Shown here: positions 1 to 5,957 of the stretch, piece after piece | Layout: each line of letters opens with the position of its first letter | Numbering within the stretch: the first letter of the stretch is position 1 | DNA from: Thermotogaceae bacterium | GTDB taxonomy: Bacteria; Thermotogota; Thermotogae; Thermotogales; Thermotogaceae | Assembly (NCBI GenBank): GCA_027038385.1 | Contig: JALVXE010000189.1 | Span: 1-6,885, forward strand | DNA length: 6,885 nucleotides | Direction: 5' to 3' | Position numbers and translations under genes: made by a program | Notes under the pieces: generated by a model | Databases searched by the model: none | What the model saw: the letters and a program-made list of their open reading frames with translations, nothing else | What the model was told of the DNA's origin: nothing

Positions 1-570
1 ACTTATGAGATCGAAGTTACCCCCGAGCCTCTCCCCAGCAGCCGTGATCTCGTCTTCGAAATCCTTGACCACTGCGACGACTCCCAAAAACTCCCCATTT
101 CGAAAGACTGGAACAACTGCGAGTGAGGCTATCTTGCCGTCAATCTCGGATATGTCCGTGAAGTATCTTTTCTCCCTTATGGCCATCAGGATCTTTCCGC
201 TGAGCTCGCTCGGGATCTTGTCGAAGCTTGAATACAGAACCTCCCCGAACTTCGTCTCGACCACGCCGCCCGATATCTCTCCCTCTATTATCAAGCTCTG
301 TAGAGCCTTGGAAATGGACGAGCGGTCTTTTGAAACCATGTAATCTTCGACGTCGTATGATGAATGCTCAGCGATGCTTTTCACCTGAAGTAGAGTCTTT
401 AGAAACATATACTGAAAGCAGTTACCAACAACTCTGTACTCCTTGTCCTTCGACATGAAGTACATTCTCTCAGTCATGAAGTAGACCACGGTTATCAAAC
501 CCACGGTGAATATGATTATCAAAGTCCCAAGCCATATCATAACTTCTCTCTTCATCACTTTTTCATCCAT
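1..570 (-). CDS. Membrane-anchored sensor-like protein, N-terminal part only (truncated by window edge)
   Basis: An open frame of 190 codons starts at ATG 570 and runs off the left edge without a stop. A short charged cytoplasmic tip (MDEKVMKREV) is followed by one strong hydrophobic segment at residues 11-31, then a domain of about 160 residues predicted to lie outside the membrane. That domain ends in a beta-rich stretch, VPVFRNGEFLGVVAVV (residues 153-168), of the kind seen in Cache/PAS-like ligand-sensing domains. This layout is typical of the sensory half of histidine kinases, diguanylate cyclases, HD-GYP proteins or chemoreceptors. The output domain is outside the window, so the class cannot be given. 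The start overlaps the end of scpB by 8 nt, and AGGGGTGG lies about 5 nt upstream of the ATG, so it is probably the next gene of the same operon. The reading frame is certain; the sensor role is inferred from topology and weak motif resemblance. Confidence 0.75.
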   Translation of the reverse strand, partial: MDEKVMKREVMIWLGTLIIIFTVGLITVVYFMTERMYFMSKDKEYRVVGNCFQYMFLKTLLQVKSIAEHSSYDVEDYMVSKDRSSISKALQSLIIEGEISGGVVETKFGEVLYSSFDKIPSELSGKILMAIREKRYFTDISEIDGKIASLAVVPVFRNGEFLGVVAVVKDFEDEITAAGERLGGNFDLIS

Positions 571-1051
571 TCGAACCACCCCTGATCATCGACACTATCT
601 CCTCGTATATGGAACTCTGCTTGAATCCTCTCGTTAAATTATACAGTACAGACCTCCCTTTTCTCCTGCTACTGATAACTCCCATCTCCCTGAGACTCCT
701 TATGACGGTGGAGGAATCCTTACCGCGCATTCGATCTATTTCCCTCTTGGGAAGAGGACCGTTCATGGCTATTATAACCACAACTTCCAGCTGGCTTTCG
801 TTGAGTTTTGAATACTTCTTCCTCGTGACCTTCTCCACGTAGTCGGAATAAATCTTTTTTGTGTAAAACCTGTATCTTCCCTCAACCTCCCTGAGCTCCA
901 CACCACTGCTCTCTTTCTCACAATCTTTTTGTATCTCTTTTATTATCTCTTTGAGAGAATCTTCGTCTATCCCTGTCACTTTTTTGAGCCTCTTCAGTGT
1001 GATCCCTCTGGACGCAAATATGACAGCCTCCACCACGGCCCTTTCATTCAT
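563..1051 (-). CDS. scpB: ScpB, segregation and condensation protein B
   Basis: This 162-residue protein is the winged-helix (kite) subunit that binds the ScpA kleisin and, with SMC, forms the bacterial condensin complex that compacts and segregates the chromosome in the cytoplasm. The first winged helix spans about residues 4-64 and opens with the family-typical VVEAVIFASRGITLKRL. The second spans about 84-147, with LNESQLEVVVIIAMNGPLPKREIDRMRG matching the usual 'LS..qlEvLaiIAy.qPitr.eI..iRG' pattern, then a YNLT turn. It is a little shorter than many ScpB proteins because the variable C-terminal tail is nearly absent. The ATG at 1051 overlaps the scpA stop by 8 nt, and GGGAGG inside scpA sits about 10 nt upstream. 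The gene directly after scpA is the classic partner arrangement. Identification rests on sequence pattern plus this context and is secure; no smc gene lies in the window. Confidence 0.93.
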   Translation of the reverse strand: MNERAVVEAVIFASRGITLKRLKKVTGIDEDSLKEIIKEIQKDCEKESSGVELREVEGRYRFYTKKIYSDYVEKVTRKKYSKLNESQLEVVVIIAMNGPLPKREIDRMRGKDSSTVIRSLREMGVISSRRKGRSVLYNLTRGFKQSSIYEEIVSMIRGGSNG

Positions 1052-1697
1052 ATTTTGCTAGCCTCCCGTTGTCATACAGAATTTTCCCCATCTTTATAAG
1101 TTCCAGTATCGCGACTATCATCACAACGATCTCGTATCTGCTCTTCGCCTTACCGATAACCTCAGTTATCTCAACAGGAAAATCCAGGGAGAGGATCTTT
1201 TCCATGAGGTCTTCTATGGAAACTTCTTCTCTCCTTATCTTGTACACCCTTCTCTTAACGTCTACAGACTTTACAGCCGCCCTAAGGGCTTCCGAGATGA
1301 GCTTGTCCACTATTCCATACACCCTGTCCACCCTCACAGGATACCTGCTCTTTTTCCCCCTCTTTTCCATTTCACCGACGATCTCTTTTACCTTGGAATA
1401 CATCTCTATGGTTTCGTAGAACTTTTCCTTCTCCTTTTCAAATTCCTCGGCTTCTTTCTCCTCCACCTTGGGAAGAAGAGCCTTTGACTTCAAGTACATC
1501 AAGTACGATGCTGTGGATATGAATTCAGAAGAGAGCTGTATATCGAGCTCTTCCATCTTCTTCATGTAGTCCAGAAATTCATCTGCGAGTACGGATATCG
1601 GAATCTCCCTCACATCTACTTTTTTGGATTTGACCATGTAAACGAGTAGGTCGAGCGGACCCTCGAAGACGTCCGTCTTGAAAACAAGATCAGGCAA
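1044..1697 (-). CDS. scpA: ScpA, segregation and condensation protein A (kleisin)
   Basis: The 217-residue kleisin bridges the SMC head domains and recruits ScpB for chromosome condensation and segregation. The N-terminal SMC-binding region shows the family hallmark FEGPLDLLVYMVKSKKVDVR (residues 11-30), then EIPISVLADEFLDYM and a helical stretch ending YLMYLKSKALLP (65-76). The middle (78-120) is a highly charged Lys/Glu linker. The C-terminal winged helix, about residues 157-217, includes the helix YEIVVMIVAILELIKMGKI (188-206). It is somewhat shorter than typical ScpA proteins of about 240-260 residues. The start is TTG at 1697: AAGGAG lies 4 nt upstream within GGGGAAGGAG, and the following residues fit the expected N-terminus. 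The start overlaps the hutH stop by 8 nt, so translation is likely coupled. Confidence is high. Confidence 0.94.
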   Translation of the reverse strand: MPDLVFKTDVFEGPLDLLVYMVKSKKVDVREIPISVLADEFLDYMKKMEELDIQLSSEFISTASYLMYLKSKALLPKVEEKEAEEFEKEKEKFYETIEMYSKVKEIVGEMEKRGKKSRYPVRVDRVYGIVDKLISEALRAAVKSVDVKRRVYKIRREEVSIEDLMEKILSLDFPVEITEVIGKAKSRYEIVVMIVAILELIKMGKILYDNGRLAKYE

Positions 1698-3183
1698 TTT
1701 TCTCCTTCCCCTCCACGGTGTTCTTCACAAAACTCAAAACTTTCTGAAAATCCTCCCAGAAGAAATCATCGCGATCTGGGATTTTTATCAGGTCCAGGAT
1801 CTTCGATGCGAAATCACGTACTTTGGGGGCAGATCTCTCGACTCCCCTCATTTTCAGGGCTACCGAGGAGATCATGAGCTCGATCGCCAGAATGGTTTCT
1901 AGATTTTCGAGGATCTTCTTCAATTTCAACGCGGAATTCATACCCATGCTGACATGATCTTCTTGATAGGCTGAGGTTGGTATCGTGTCGGAGCTCGCAG
2001 GACTTGAGAGAACCTTGTTCTCGTTGCAGAGAGATGCGGCCGTGTACTGGTAGAGCATGTACCCAGAGTTCAAACCCTCCTCACCGAACGACAAGAACGC
2101 CGGAAGGCCTTCATTCGTCTTCGGGTTGAGGATTCTGTCTATCCTACGCTCGATCATATTTCCGAGGTCTGTGAGAGCTATAGCCAGAAAATCTGCAACG
2201 AGAGCCACCGGTTCCCCGTGGAAGTTTCCGCCAGATATGGCGTCCCCCTCTGGAAAAACGATGGGGTTGTCCGTGACGGAGTTTATCTCCCTCTCCATGA
2301 TTTCTTTTGCATAGTTTATGGTGTCGAGAACAGCTCCGTATACCTGTGGAACCGTTCTTAGTGTGTAAGCGTCCTGGACTTTGTTCTCATCTCTCTCGAT
2401 CTCACTTCCTTTTGTCAGTTCCCAAACCGCTTTTGCGATTTCCATCTGACCCGGATGAGGTCTCAAGGAATGAACACGTGGATCGAATGCATCTCTTCTT
2501 CCCCTGAGGGCTTCAAAGGATATGGAAAACACTAAGGTAGCTAGTTTGATGAGCCTGATGGAATCTCTGATGACGAAAGAGACCAAAGAGCTCATGGCCT
2601 GTGTACCGTTCACAAGGGCCAGCCCCTCCTTCTCTCTTAACTCCAGAGGAGGTATTCCAATCTCTTTCAGAACTTCACCAGATGGAACTGCTTTTCCATC
2701 TTTCAAGACGTATCCCATCCCCATAAGCGGTAGAAAAGTGTGAGCTAGAGGTGCGAGATCCCCGCTCGCGCCAACGGACCCGTGGGACGGAACGTAGGGA
2801 ACGACTCCCCTGTTCAGGAAATCTATTATCCTTTCAACGACGACGGGTCTTACACCTGAAAAGCCTTTCGACAGAGAAACGGCCCTCAGAAACATCATTC
2901 CCCTAACTATCTCTTCGTCCAGCGGTTTTCCATAGCCGGCCGCGTGTGAGAGAAGGAGGTTTCTCTGAAGATCCTTCAGTTTCTCATGGGATATCCTGAC
3001 GTTTGCAAGTGCACCAAGTCCCGTGTTTATCCCGTAGACAGCTTCCCCAGAATTCACTATTCGATCTACCACTTTCCTGGATTCTTCGAGCTTCTTTCGC
3101 GTTTCCTCTGATATCTCCACCCTCTCTTTGAACCTTCCAACCGATACGACGTCTTCAACACTCACATGGGTTCCGATCTCCAA
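1690..3183 (-). CDS. hutH: Histidine ammonia-lyase (MIO-dependent aromatic ammonia-lyase family)
   Basis: This 497-residue enzyme should deaminate L-histidine to urocanate plus ammonia, the first step of histidine breakdown, as a cytoplasmic homotetramer. The Ala-Ser-Gly triad that cyclises into the MIO electrophile is at residues 139-141 (GSVGASGDLAPLAH). Other residues match the known Pseudomonas putida active site: Tyr50 in YGINTGLG, His80 in LSHAAG, Asn192 in VNGT, Tyr273 and Arg276 in QDAYTLR, Phe321 in ISGGNFHGEP and Glu408 in QEDHVSM. Ser-His at 79-80 and Glu408 favour histidine over tyrosine or phenylalanine. Two differences from the usual HAL signature are Thr277 (usually Cys in LRC.PQ) and Tyr406 (usually Asn in SANQEDHVSM). 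The start is TTG at 3183, with GGGGGGAGGG just upstream and 13 nt after the trpS stop. No hutU, hutI or hutG is visible here. The family is certain; exact substrate is very likely but unproven. Confidence 0.93.
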   Translation of the reverse strand: MEIGTHVSVEDVVSVGRFKERVEISEETRKKLEESRKVVDRIVNSGEAVYGINTGLGALANVRISHEKLKDLQRNLLLSHAAGYGKPLDEEIVRGMMFLRAVSLSKGFSGVRPVVVERIIDFLNRGVVPYVPSHGSVGASGDLAPLAHTFLPLMGMGYVLKDGKAVPSGEVLKEIGIPPLELREKEGLALVNGTQAMSSLVSFVIRDSIRLIKLATLVFSISFEALRGRRDAFDPRVHSLRPHPGQMEIAKAVWELTKGSEIERDENKVQDAYTLRTVPQVYGAVLDTINYAKEIMEREINSVTDNPIVFPEGDAISGGNFHGEPVALVADFLAIALTDLGNMIERRIDRILNPKTNEGLPAFLSFGEEGLNSGYMLYQYTAASLCNENKVLSSPASSDTIPTSAYQEDHVSMGMNSALKLKKILENLETILAIELMISSVALKMRGVERSAPKVRDFASKILDLIKIPDRDDFFWEDFQKVLSFVKNTVEGKEKIA

Positions 3184-3196
3184 ACGCCCTCCCCCC

Positions 3197-4183
3197 TTAA
3201 AACATAAGGTTCATTGCTTTTCTGACCTCTTCAAGGGTTTTTTCAGCTACCTTTCTCGCTTTCTTATTGCCCTCGTGTATAACGTCATCAACGTAGTGTG
3301 GATCCCTGTCGATCTCCGCAAGTCTATCCCATATAGGCTGCAGCTTTTTCTTCATGTTCTTCAAAAGCAACTTTTTACAATCGACACATCCTATCTTCGC
3401 CTTGGTGCATCCTTCCTTAACCCACTCCGCCTCCTCTTCACTTATCCCAAAAGCTTTGTGGTAGAGCCACACTGGGCATCTCTCTGGATCACCGGGGTCG
3501 GATTTTCTCTTCCTCGCCGTATCGGTCATCATGGGCATTATCATTTTCCTCAAGATTCCCTCGTCGGATTCAAGTGGTATGATATTTCCATAGCTTTTGC
3601 TCATCTTTCTTCCATCGGTTCCAGGAAGCTTTGGGGTTCGGGAGAGGATGGCCTGTGGTTCTGGGAACACAGGGGTATATAGGGAGTTGAATTTCCTCGC
3701 TATCTCCCTTGTGAGCTCCACGTGGTACACCTGATCTTCTCCTACTGGGACGCCTTCTGCTTTGTAAACCAATATATCGGCTGCCTGAAGGACCGGGTAT
3801 ATCAGAAACCCGGCGCTTGATAGGTCTCTGTAATTGAGCTCTTTTCTGAGTTCTTTGTAGGTTGGAACCCTCTCCAGCCTTGAGACGGAGACAAGCATCG
3901 AGAAAAGAAGCGCAAGTTCAGCGTGCTCTTTCACAGCAGATTGGACGAATATCACGCTCTTTTCAGGATCCACTCCTGTTGCGAGAAACATCCTGACCAT
4001 GTCTTTCGTGTACTCTTTGAGATGTTCGGTTTCGTCGTAATGCGTCGTCAGTGCGTGCCAATCCGCCACAAAGTAATAGCATTCATGCCCTTCGTTTTGA
4101 AGCTTAACCCAGTTTTCCAACGCTCCAACGAGGTGGCCTATGTGAAGCTTTCCGGTTGGTCTCATCCCACTGAGTATTCTCAA
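3197..4183 (-). CDS. trpS: Tryptophanyl-tRNA synthetase, iron-sulfur cluster type
   Basis: This class I aminoacyl-tRNA synthetase charges tRNA-Trp with tryptophan using ATP in the cytoplasm. The HIGH signature is intact at residues 14-17 (TGKLHIGH) and KMSKS at 193-197. The tryptophan pocket region includes GFLIYPVLQAADIL (125-138) and GEDQVYHVELTREIAR (148-163). The C-terminal part carries Cys236, Cys259, Cys266 and Cys269, an exact C-x22-C-x6-C-x2-C pattern. This is the [4Fe-4S] ligand set known from T. maritima TrpRS (TM0492), and the 328-residue length is also consistent. The start is TTG at 4183, chosen because GGGAGGTG lies 7 nt upstream and MRILSGMRPTG is the expected N-terminus. It lies 18 nt after the preceding unknown gene and 13 nt before hutH, so it is an internal operon gene. 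No tryptophan-responsive leader is visible in that 18-nt gap. Confidence 0.97.
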   Translation of the reverse strand: MRILSGMRPTGKLHIGHLVGALENWVKLQNEGHECYYFVADWHALTTHYDETEHLKEYTKDMVRMFLATGVDPEKSVIFVQSAVKEHAELALLFSMLVSVSRLERVPTYKELRKELNYRDLSSAGFLIYPVLQAADILVYKAEGVPVGEDQVYHVELTREIARKFNSLYTPVFPEPQAILSRTPKLPGTDGRKMSKSYGNIIPLESDEGILRKMIMPMMTDTARKRKSDPGDPERCPVWLYHKAFGISEEEAEWVKEGCTKAKIGCVDCKKLLLKNMKKKLQPIWDRLAEIDRDPHYVDDVIHEGNKKARKVAEKTLEEVRKAMNLMF

Positions 4184-4190
4184 GCCACTG

Positions 4191-4198
4191 CACCTCCC
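4191..4198 (-). promoter_or_regulatory. Ribosome binding site deciding the TTG start of trpS
   Basis: GGGAGGTG on the minus strand lies 7 nt upstream of TTG 4183. It closely matches the sequence complementary to the 16S rRNA 3' end. It supports TTG over the in-frame ATG six codons further in, which would remove the first strand of the Rossmann fold. Confidence 0.7.
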
Positions 4199-4201
4199 AA
4201 T

Positions 4202-5191
4202 TCACTCGATCCCGTTTAGAAGGTCATCCATCCATTTTCCCAGATCCCTGCTTATGACCGCGAGTTGACGGTTGAAATTGTCTATGGAGGACGATATCTT
4301 GCTCTTCAGGATGTTCACCCCTCTCGTAGTCGGTATTGAGGCTATCATGTCTAGAAAATCCTCCTTGGATTTTATCGTGTCCAGTATATCGATCGTATCA
4401 AAGGATTTCATGCTATCAGCCCATATGGGGAAGTGCTCCACGAGATATGGCTTTACCTCTTCGTTTAGAATGTCGATGGCTTTCAAAAACTTCTTGAGTT
4501 TTTCGACATTCCTAGTCAGTATTATCATCGTTTCGTACGGAAGAATCGACATCCTCTCATATCCGAACTTTCCAGCCAGCTTCGAAACTACGACGTTGAA
4601 AGCCCTTATGAGTGAGTATCTGAACCTCTCGCCATCCACGTTGGTTTCGTTCTTCAACCATATCATGAACCTTGCCTCTACGGATAGAAAAGCCCCCATA
4701 CCAGACATTCCAGGAGAGAGAGATAAGAAAAACTCCTCGGGAGAGTACCTCTGATTCTTCGTGTAGCTGGAAACGAGTGTGAATATCTTGAATTTCTCAG
4801 CTATCTTGGAGAACTCTTTCTTGCTCATCGATTTGCCGTCCGATTCGAGGATCATCACTCCCATTCCTTCATAGAAGTCCACGTCATCCTTTATCGACGA
4901 TATGACATCGGAATCGTCTCCGTCAAACGCGAATTTCTTCTCAACAGACAGTTCCATACCAAGGAGGTTTTCAAAAGTCTCCTTGAGCTCTTTTGATACT
5001 TCGTCATCGGTTTTGTTAAACATTCCGGTAATCGTTGTACTCCTCGGGTCGAATATGATTATGTATCCGCCATTCCTGACTCCAACGACGAAGACAGGAA
5101 CCATGAGGTTCATGAGCTCGAACGAGTCGAATGATTTTGAGTATATTATGTATATTCCGTCTCCGTTTAATCTTTTCAGTTTCTCAAACAC
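4202..5191 (-). CDS. Uncharacterised soluble protein, first gene of the trpS-hutH-scpAB operon
   Basis: I do not recognise this protein of about 329 residues. It shows no signal peptide, convincing membrane span, nucleotide-binding loop or metal-binding cysteine set (no cysteine at all). The N-terminal third is rich in alternating beta-type segments (GIYIIYSK, VPVFVVGVRNGGYIIIFDP), then an acidic stretch with GDDSD. The middle contains VMILESDGKSMSKK and a Gly/Met/Ser-rich stretch, SLSPGMSGMGAF. The last third is mainly helical with many Lys/Glu residues. The frame has no internal stops and uses codons like its neighbours. An ATG lies at 5197, but AGGAGG would almost abut it; GTG 5191 sits a normal 7 nt from AGGAGG and is the preferred start, giving a protein two residues shorter. 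It ends 18 nt before trpS. It may be a lineage-specific family, but that cannot be tested here. Function is unknown. Confidence 0.85.
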   Translation of the reverse strand: MFEKLKRLNGDGIYIIYSKSFDSFELMNLMVPVFVVGVRNGGYIIIFDPRSTTITGMFNKTDDEVSKELKETFENLLGMELSVEKKFAFDGDDSDVISSIKDDVDFYEGMGVMILESDGKSMSKKEFSKIAEKFKIFTLVSSYTKNQRYSPEEFFLSLSPGMSGMGAFLSVEARFMIWLKNETNVDGERFRYSLIRAFNVVVSKLAGKFGYERMSILPYETMIILTRNVEKLKKFLKAIDILNEEVKPYLVEHFPIWADSMKSFDTIDILDTIKSKEDFLDMIASIPTTRGVNILKSKISSSIDNFNRQLAVISRDLGKWMDDLLNGIE

Positions 5192-5198
5192 AATCATC

Positions 5199-5204
5199 CC
5201 TCCT
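5199..5204 (-). promoter_or_regulatory. Ribosome binding site favouring GTG 5191 over ATG 5197
   Basis: A perfect AGGAGG lies 7 nt before GTG 5191 but only 1 nt before ATG 5197. Normal spacing is roughly 5-9 nt, so the GTG is the better start for the unknown leading gene. Confidence 0.65.
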
Positions 5205-5212
5205 CAGGGTGA

Positions 5213-5221
5213 ATTCTATCA
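5213..5221 (-). promoter_or_regulatory. Candidate extended -10 promoter for the minus-strand operon
   Basis: On the minus strand the sequence reads TGATAGAAT, an extended -10 (TGn) followed by TAGAAT, one mismatch from TATAAT. No good -35 box is seen about 17 nt upstream (TCGGAA), which fits an extended -10 promoter. Transcription would begin near 5206, leaving a leader of about 15 nt that contains the AGGAGG site. It is the only non-coding position upstream of the six-gene minus operon within the window. The call rests on motif match and position. Confidence 0.45.
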
Positions 5222-5232
5222 TCCTGATGATA
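5217..5232. repeat. Perfect inverted repeat in the divergent promoter region, possible operator
   Basis: TATCATC-CT-GATGATA is a perfect 7-bp inverted repeat with a 2-nt centre. It sits in the middle of the 52-bp gap between the two divergent operons and overlaps the extended -10 candidates on both strands. It is too short, and lacks the T-run, for a terminator. A dimeric regulator bound here would cover both promoters. Part of the symmetry may simply come from two TGATA motifs facing opposite ways. Confidence 0.5.
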
Positions 5233-5236
5233 TACT
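5228..5236 (+). promoter_or_regulatory. Candidate extended -10 promoter for the plus-strand operon
   Basis: The plus strand reads TGATATACT, a TGn extension followed by TATACT, one mismatch from TATAAT. The -35 region is weak (GTGAAT at 16-bp spacing). Transcription would start near 5243, only about 7 nt before GTG 5250, so the leader would be very short. The motif is good; the short leader is a reason for caution. Confidence 0.4.
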
Positions 5237-5249
5237 TCCGAACAGGGGA

Positions 5250-5957
5250 GTGATTGTTCTGAAAAGAAAGCGGATAAGGCTTTCCACTGAGCAGATGAGG
5301 TGGCTCAGCTGGTTGGTGATTTCTCTATCGGTGGTTGTGGCGGTAGAATCGATCTGGCTCATGTACCTGAAGTACAAGAAATCCACGATTGAAGTCCGTG
5401 TTGTGGAAATAAAGAGCTCCTTCAACATTCCAAAAGATGGGAAAGAGCCTAAGAGCAAAGTGGAGGTGCGACACGTCGAAGTTGAGAAGTTTGATTATAA
5501 AAATTTGGTACTGAACGCCGCAACGATCGTTAAAAGCTCATCTCCGGTTTACATCTACACCCTTTCGAAGAAAGATTCTCTCATAGCTATAGGAAGCTGT
5601 GGGCCGGATTATATAATATCGAAGGCGACAAACGATATATACTCCGTCGCATTTCTGAAAGAATGCACGAGGGTTTCACTGCTGCCTCAGAGAATGGCCT
5701 ACGGAATTTACTTCATGGCGACAAGGCACCTTGGATTCGCCCAAGCTAAGATGTTGGATCTGAGAGAGCTCTCCCTTCCGGCGTTCATAGTTTCTTACAC
5801 GAGGGATGGATCCCCTATGTACTCCGTTGCGATAGGTGCCTTTCCGTCTAGGGAATCTGCTGAAAACTTTATGAAATCCCAGAACTGGGATGAGATAAAG
5901 GAGAACGTTAGACTATATCCGAGGGAGTACACTGCATGCGTAGTGGGATGCGAATGA
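5250..5957 (+). CDS. Single-pass membrane protein with possible SPOR-like C-terminal domain
   Basis: A protein of about 235 residues with basic cytoplasmic tip (KRKRIR, residues 5-10), one hydrophobic span at about 19-40 (WLSWLVISLSVVVAVESIWL), then a charged linker and an extracytoplasmic region. The C-terminal part (about 177-225), with YSVAIGAFPSRESAENFMKS, resembles SPOR domains, which bind denuded peptidoglycan; the match is from pattern only and the domain call is tentative. Four cysteines (117, 139, 230, 234) all fall in the extracytoplasmic part, including a CVVGC tail. The start is uncertain: GTG 5250 is the first canonical start clear of the divergent gene, but the SD-like AGGGGAGTGAT overlaps it; ATG 5295 is a weaker alternative. 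The open frame extends further upstream, but only antiparallel to the neighbouring gene. It overlaps comEA by 22 nt. Envelope location is likely; function is not known. Confidence 0.8.
   Translation: MIVLKRKRIRLSTEQMRWLSWLVISLSVVVAVESIWLMYLKYKKSTIEVRVVEIKSSFNIPKDGKEPKSKVEVRHVEVEKFDYKNLVLNAATIVKSSSPVYIYTLSKKDSLIAIGSCGPDYIISKATNDIYSVAFLKECTRVSLLPQRMAYGIYFMATRHLGFAQAKMLDLRELSLPAFIVSYTRDGSPMYSVAIGAFPSRESAENFMKSQNWDEIKENVRLYPREYTACVVGCE
5921..5927 (+). promoter_or_regulatory. Ribosome binding site favouring ATG 5936 for the ComEA-like gene
   Basis: GAGGGAG lies 8 nt before ATG 5936, inside the end of the preceding gene. The other in-frame starts, ATG 5948 and ATG 5954 (an ATGA stop-start overlap), have only weak GTGGG-type sequence upstream, so the first ATG is preferred. 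Confidence 0.55.

Noticed and set aside
3128..3682. 184-codon plus-strand frame antisense to trpS
   Set aside because: The opposite strand encodes a complete TrpS with intact HIGH, KMSKS and four-cysteine motifs. The plus-strand product shows no family pattern.
4184..4201. T-box or attenuator controlling trpS
   Set aside because: Only 18 nt separate trpS from the upstream gene, filled mostly by the ribosome binding site, leaving no room for such a leader.
4807..4845. EF-hand-like stretch (ESDGKSMSKKEF) in the unknown protein
   Set aside because: The acidic residues do not fall at the calcium-ligand positions of the EF-hand loop, so the resemblance is superficial.
5217..5232. Inverted repeat read as a transcription terminator
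   Set aside because: The stem is A/T-rich and only 7 bp, there is no T-run, and it sits between diverging rather than ending genes.
4902..5249. Plus-strand open frame continuing upstream of the SPOR-like gene
   Set aside because: It lies antisense to the 5' part of the unknown minus-strand gene, which has a better start and ribosome binding site. The Ser/Pro-rich translation looks like a shadow frame.
5227..5253. Eight-codon leader peptide beginning at ATG 5227
   Set aside because: The AGGGTGA upstream is about 14 nt away, and the predicted transcript start lies downstream of this ATG. It has no run of Trp, His or other regulatory codons. Kept only as an oddity in the start-region finding.
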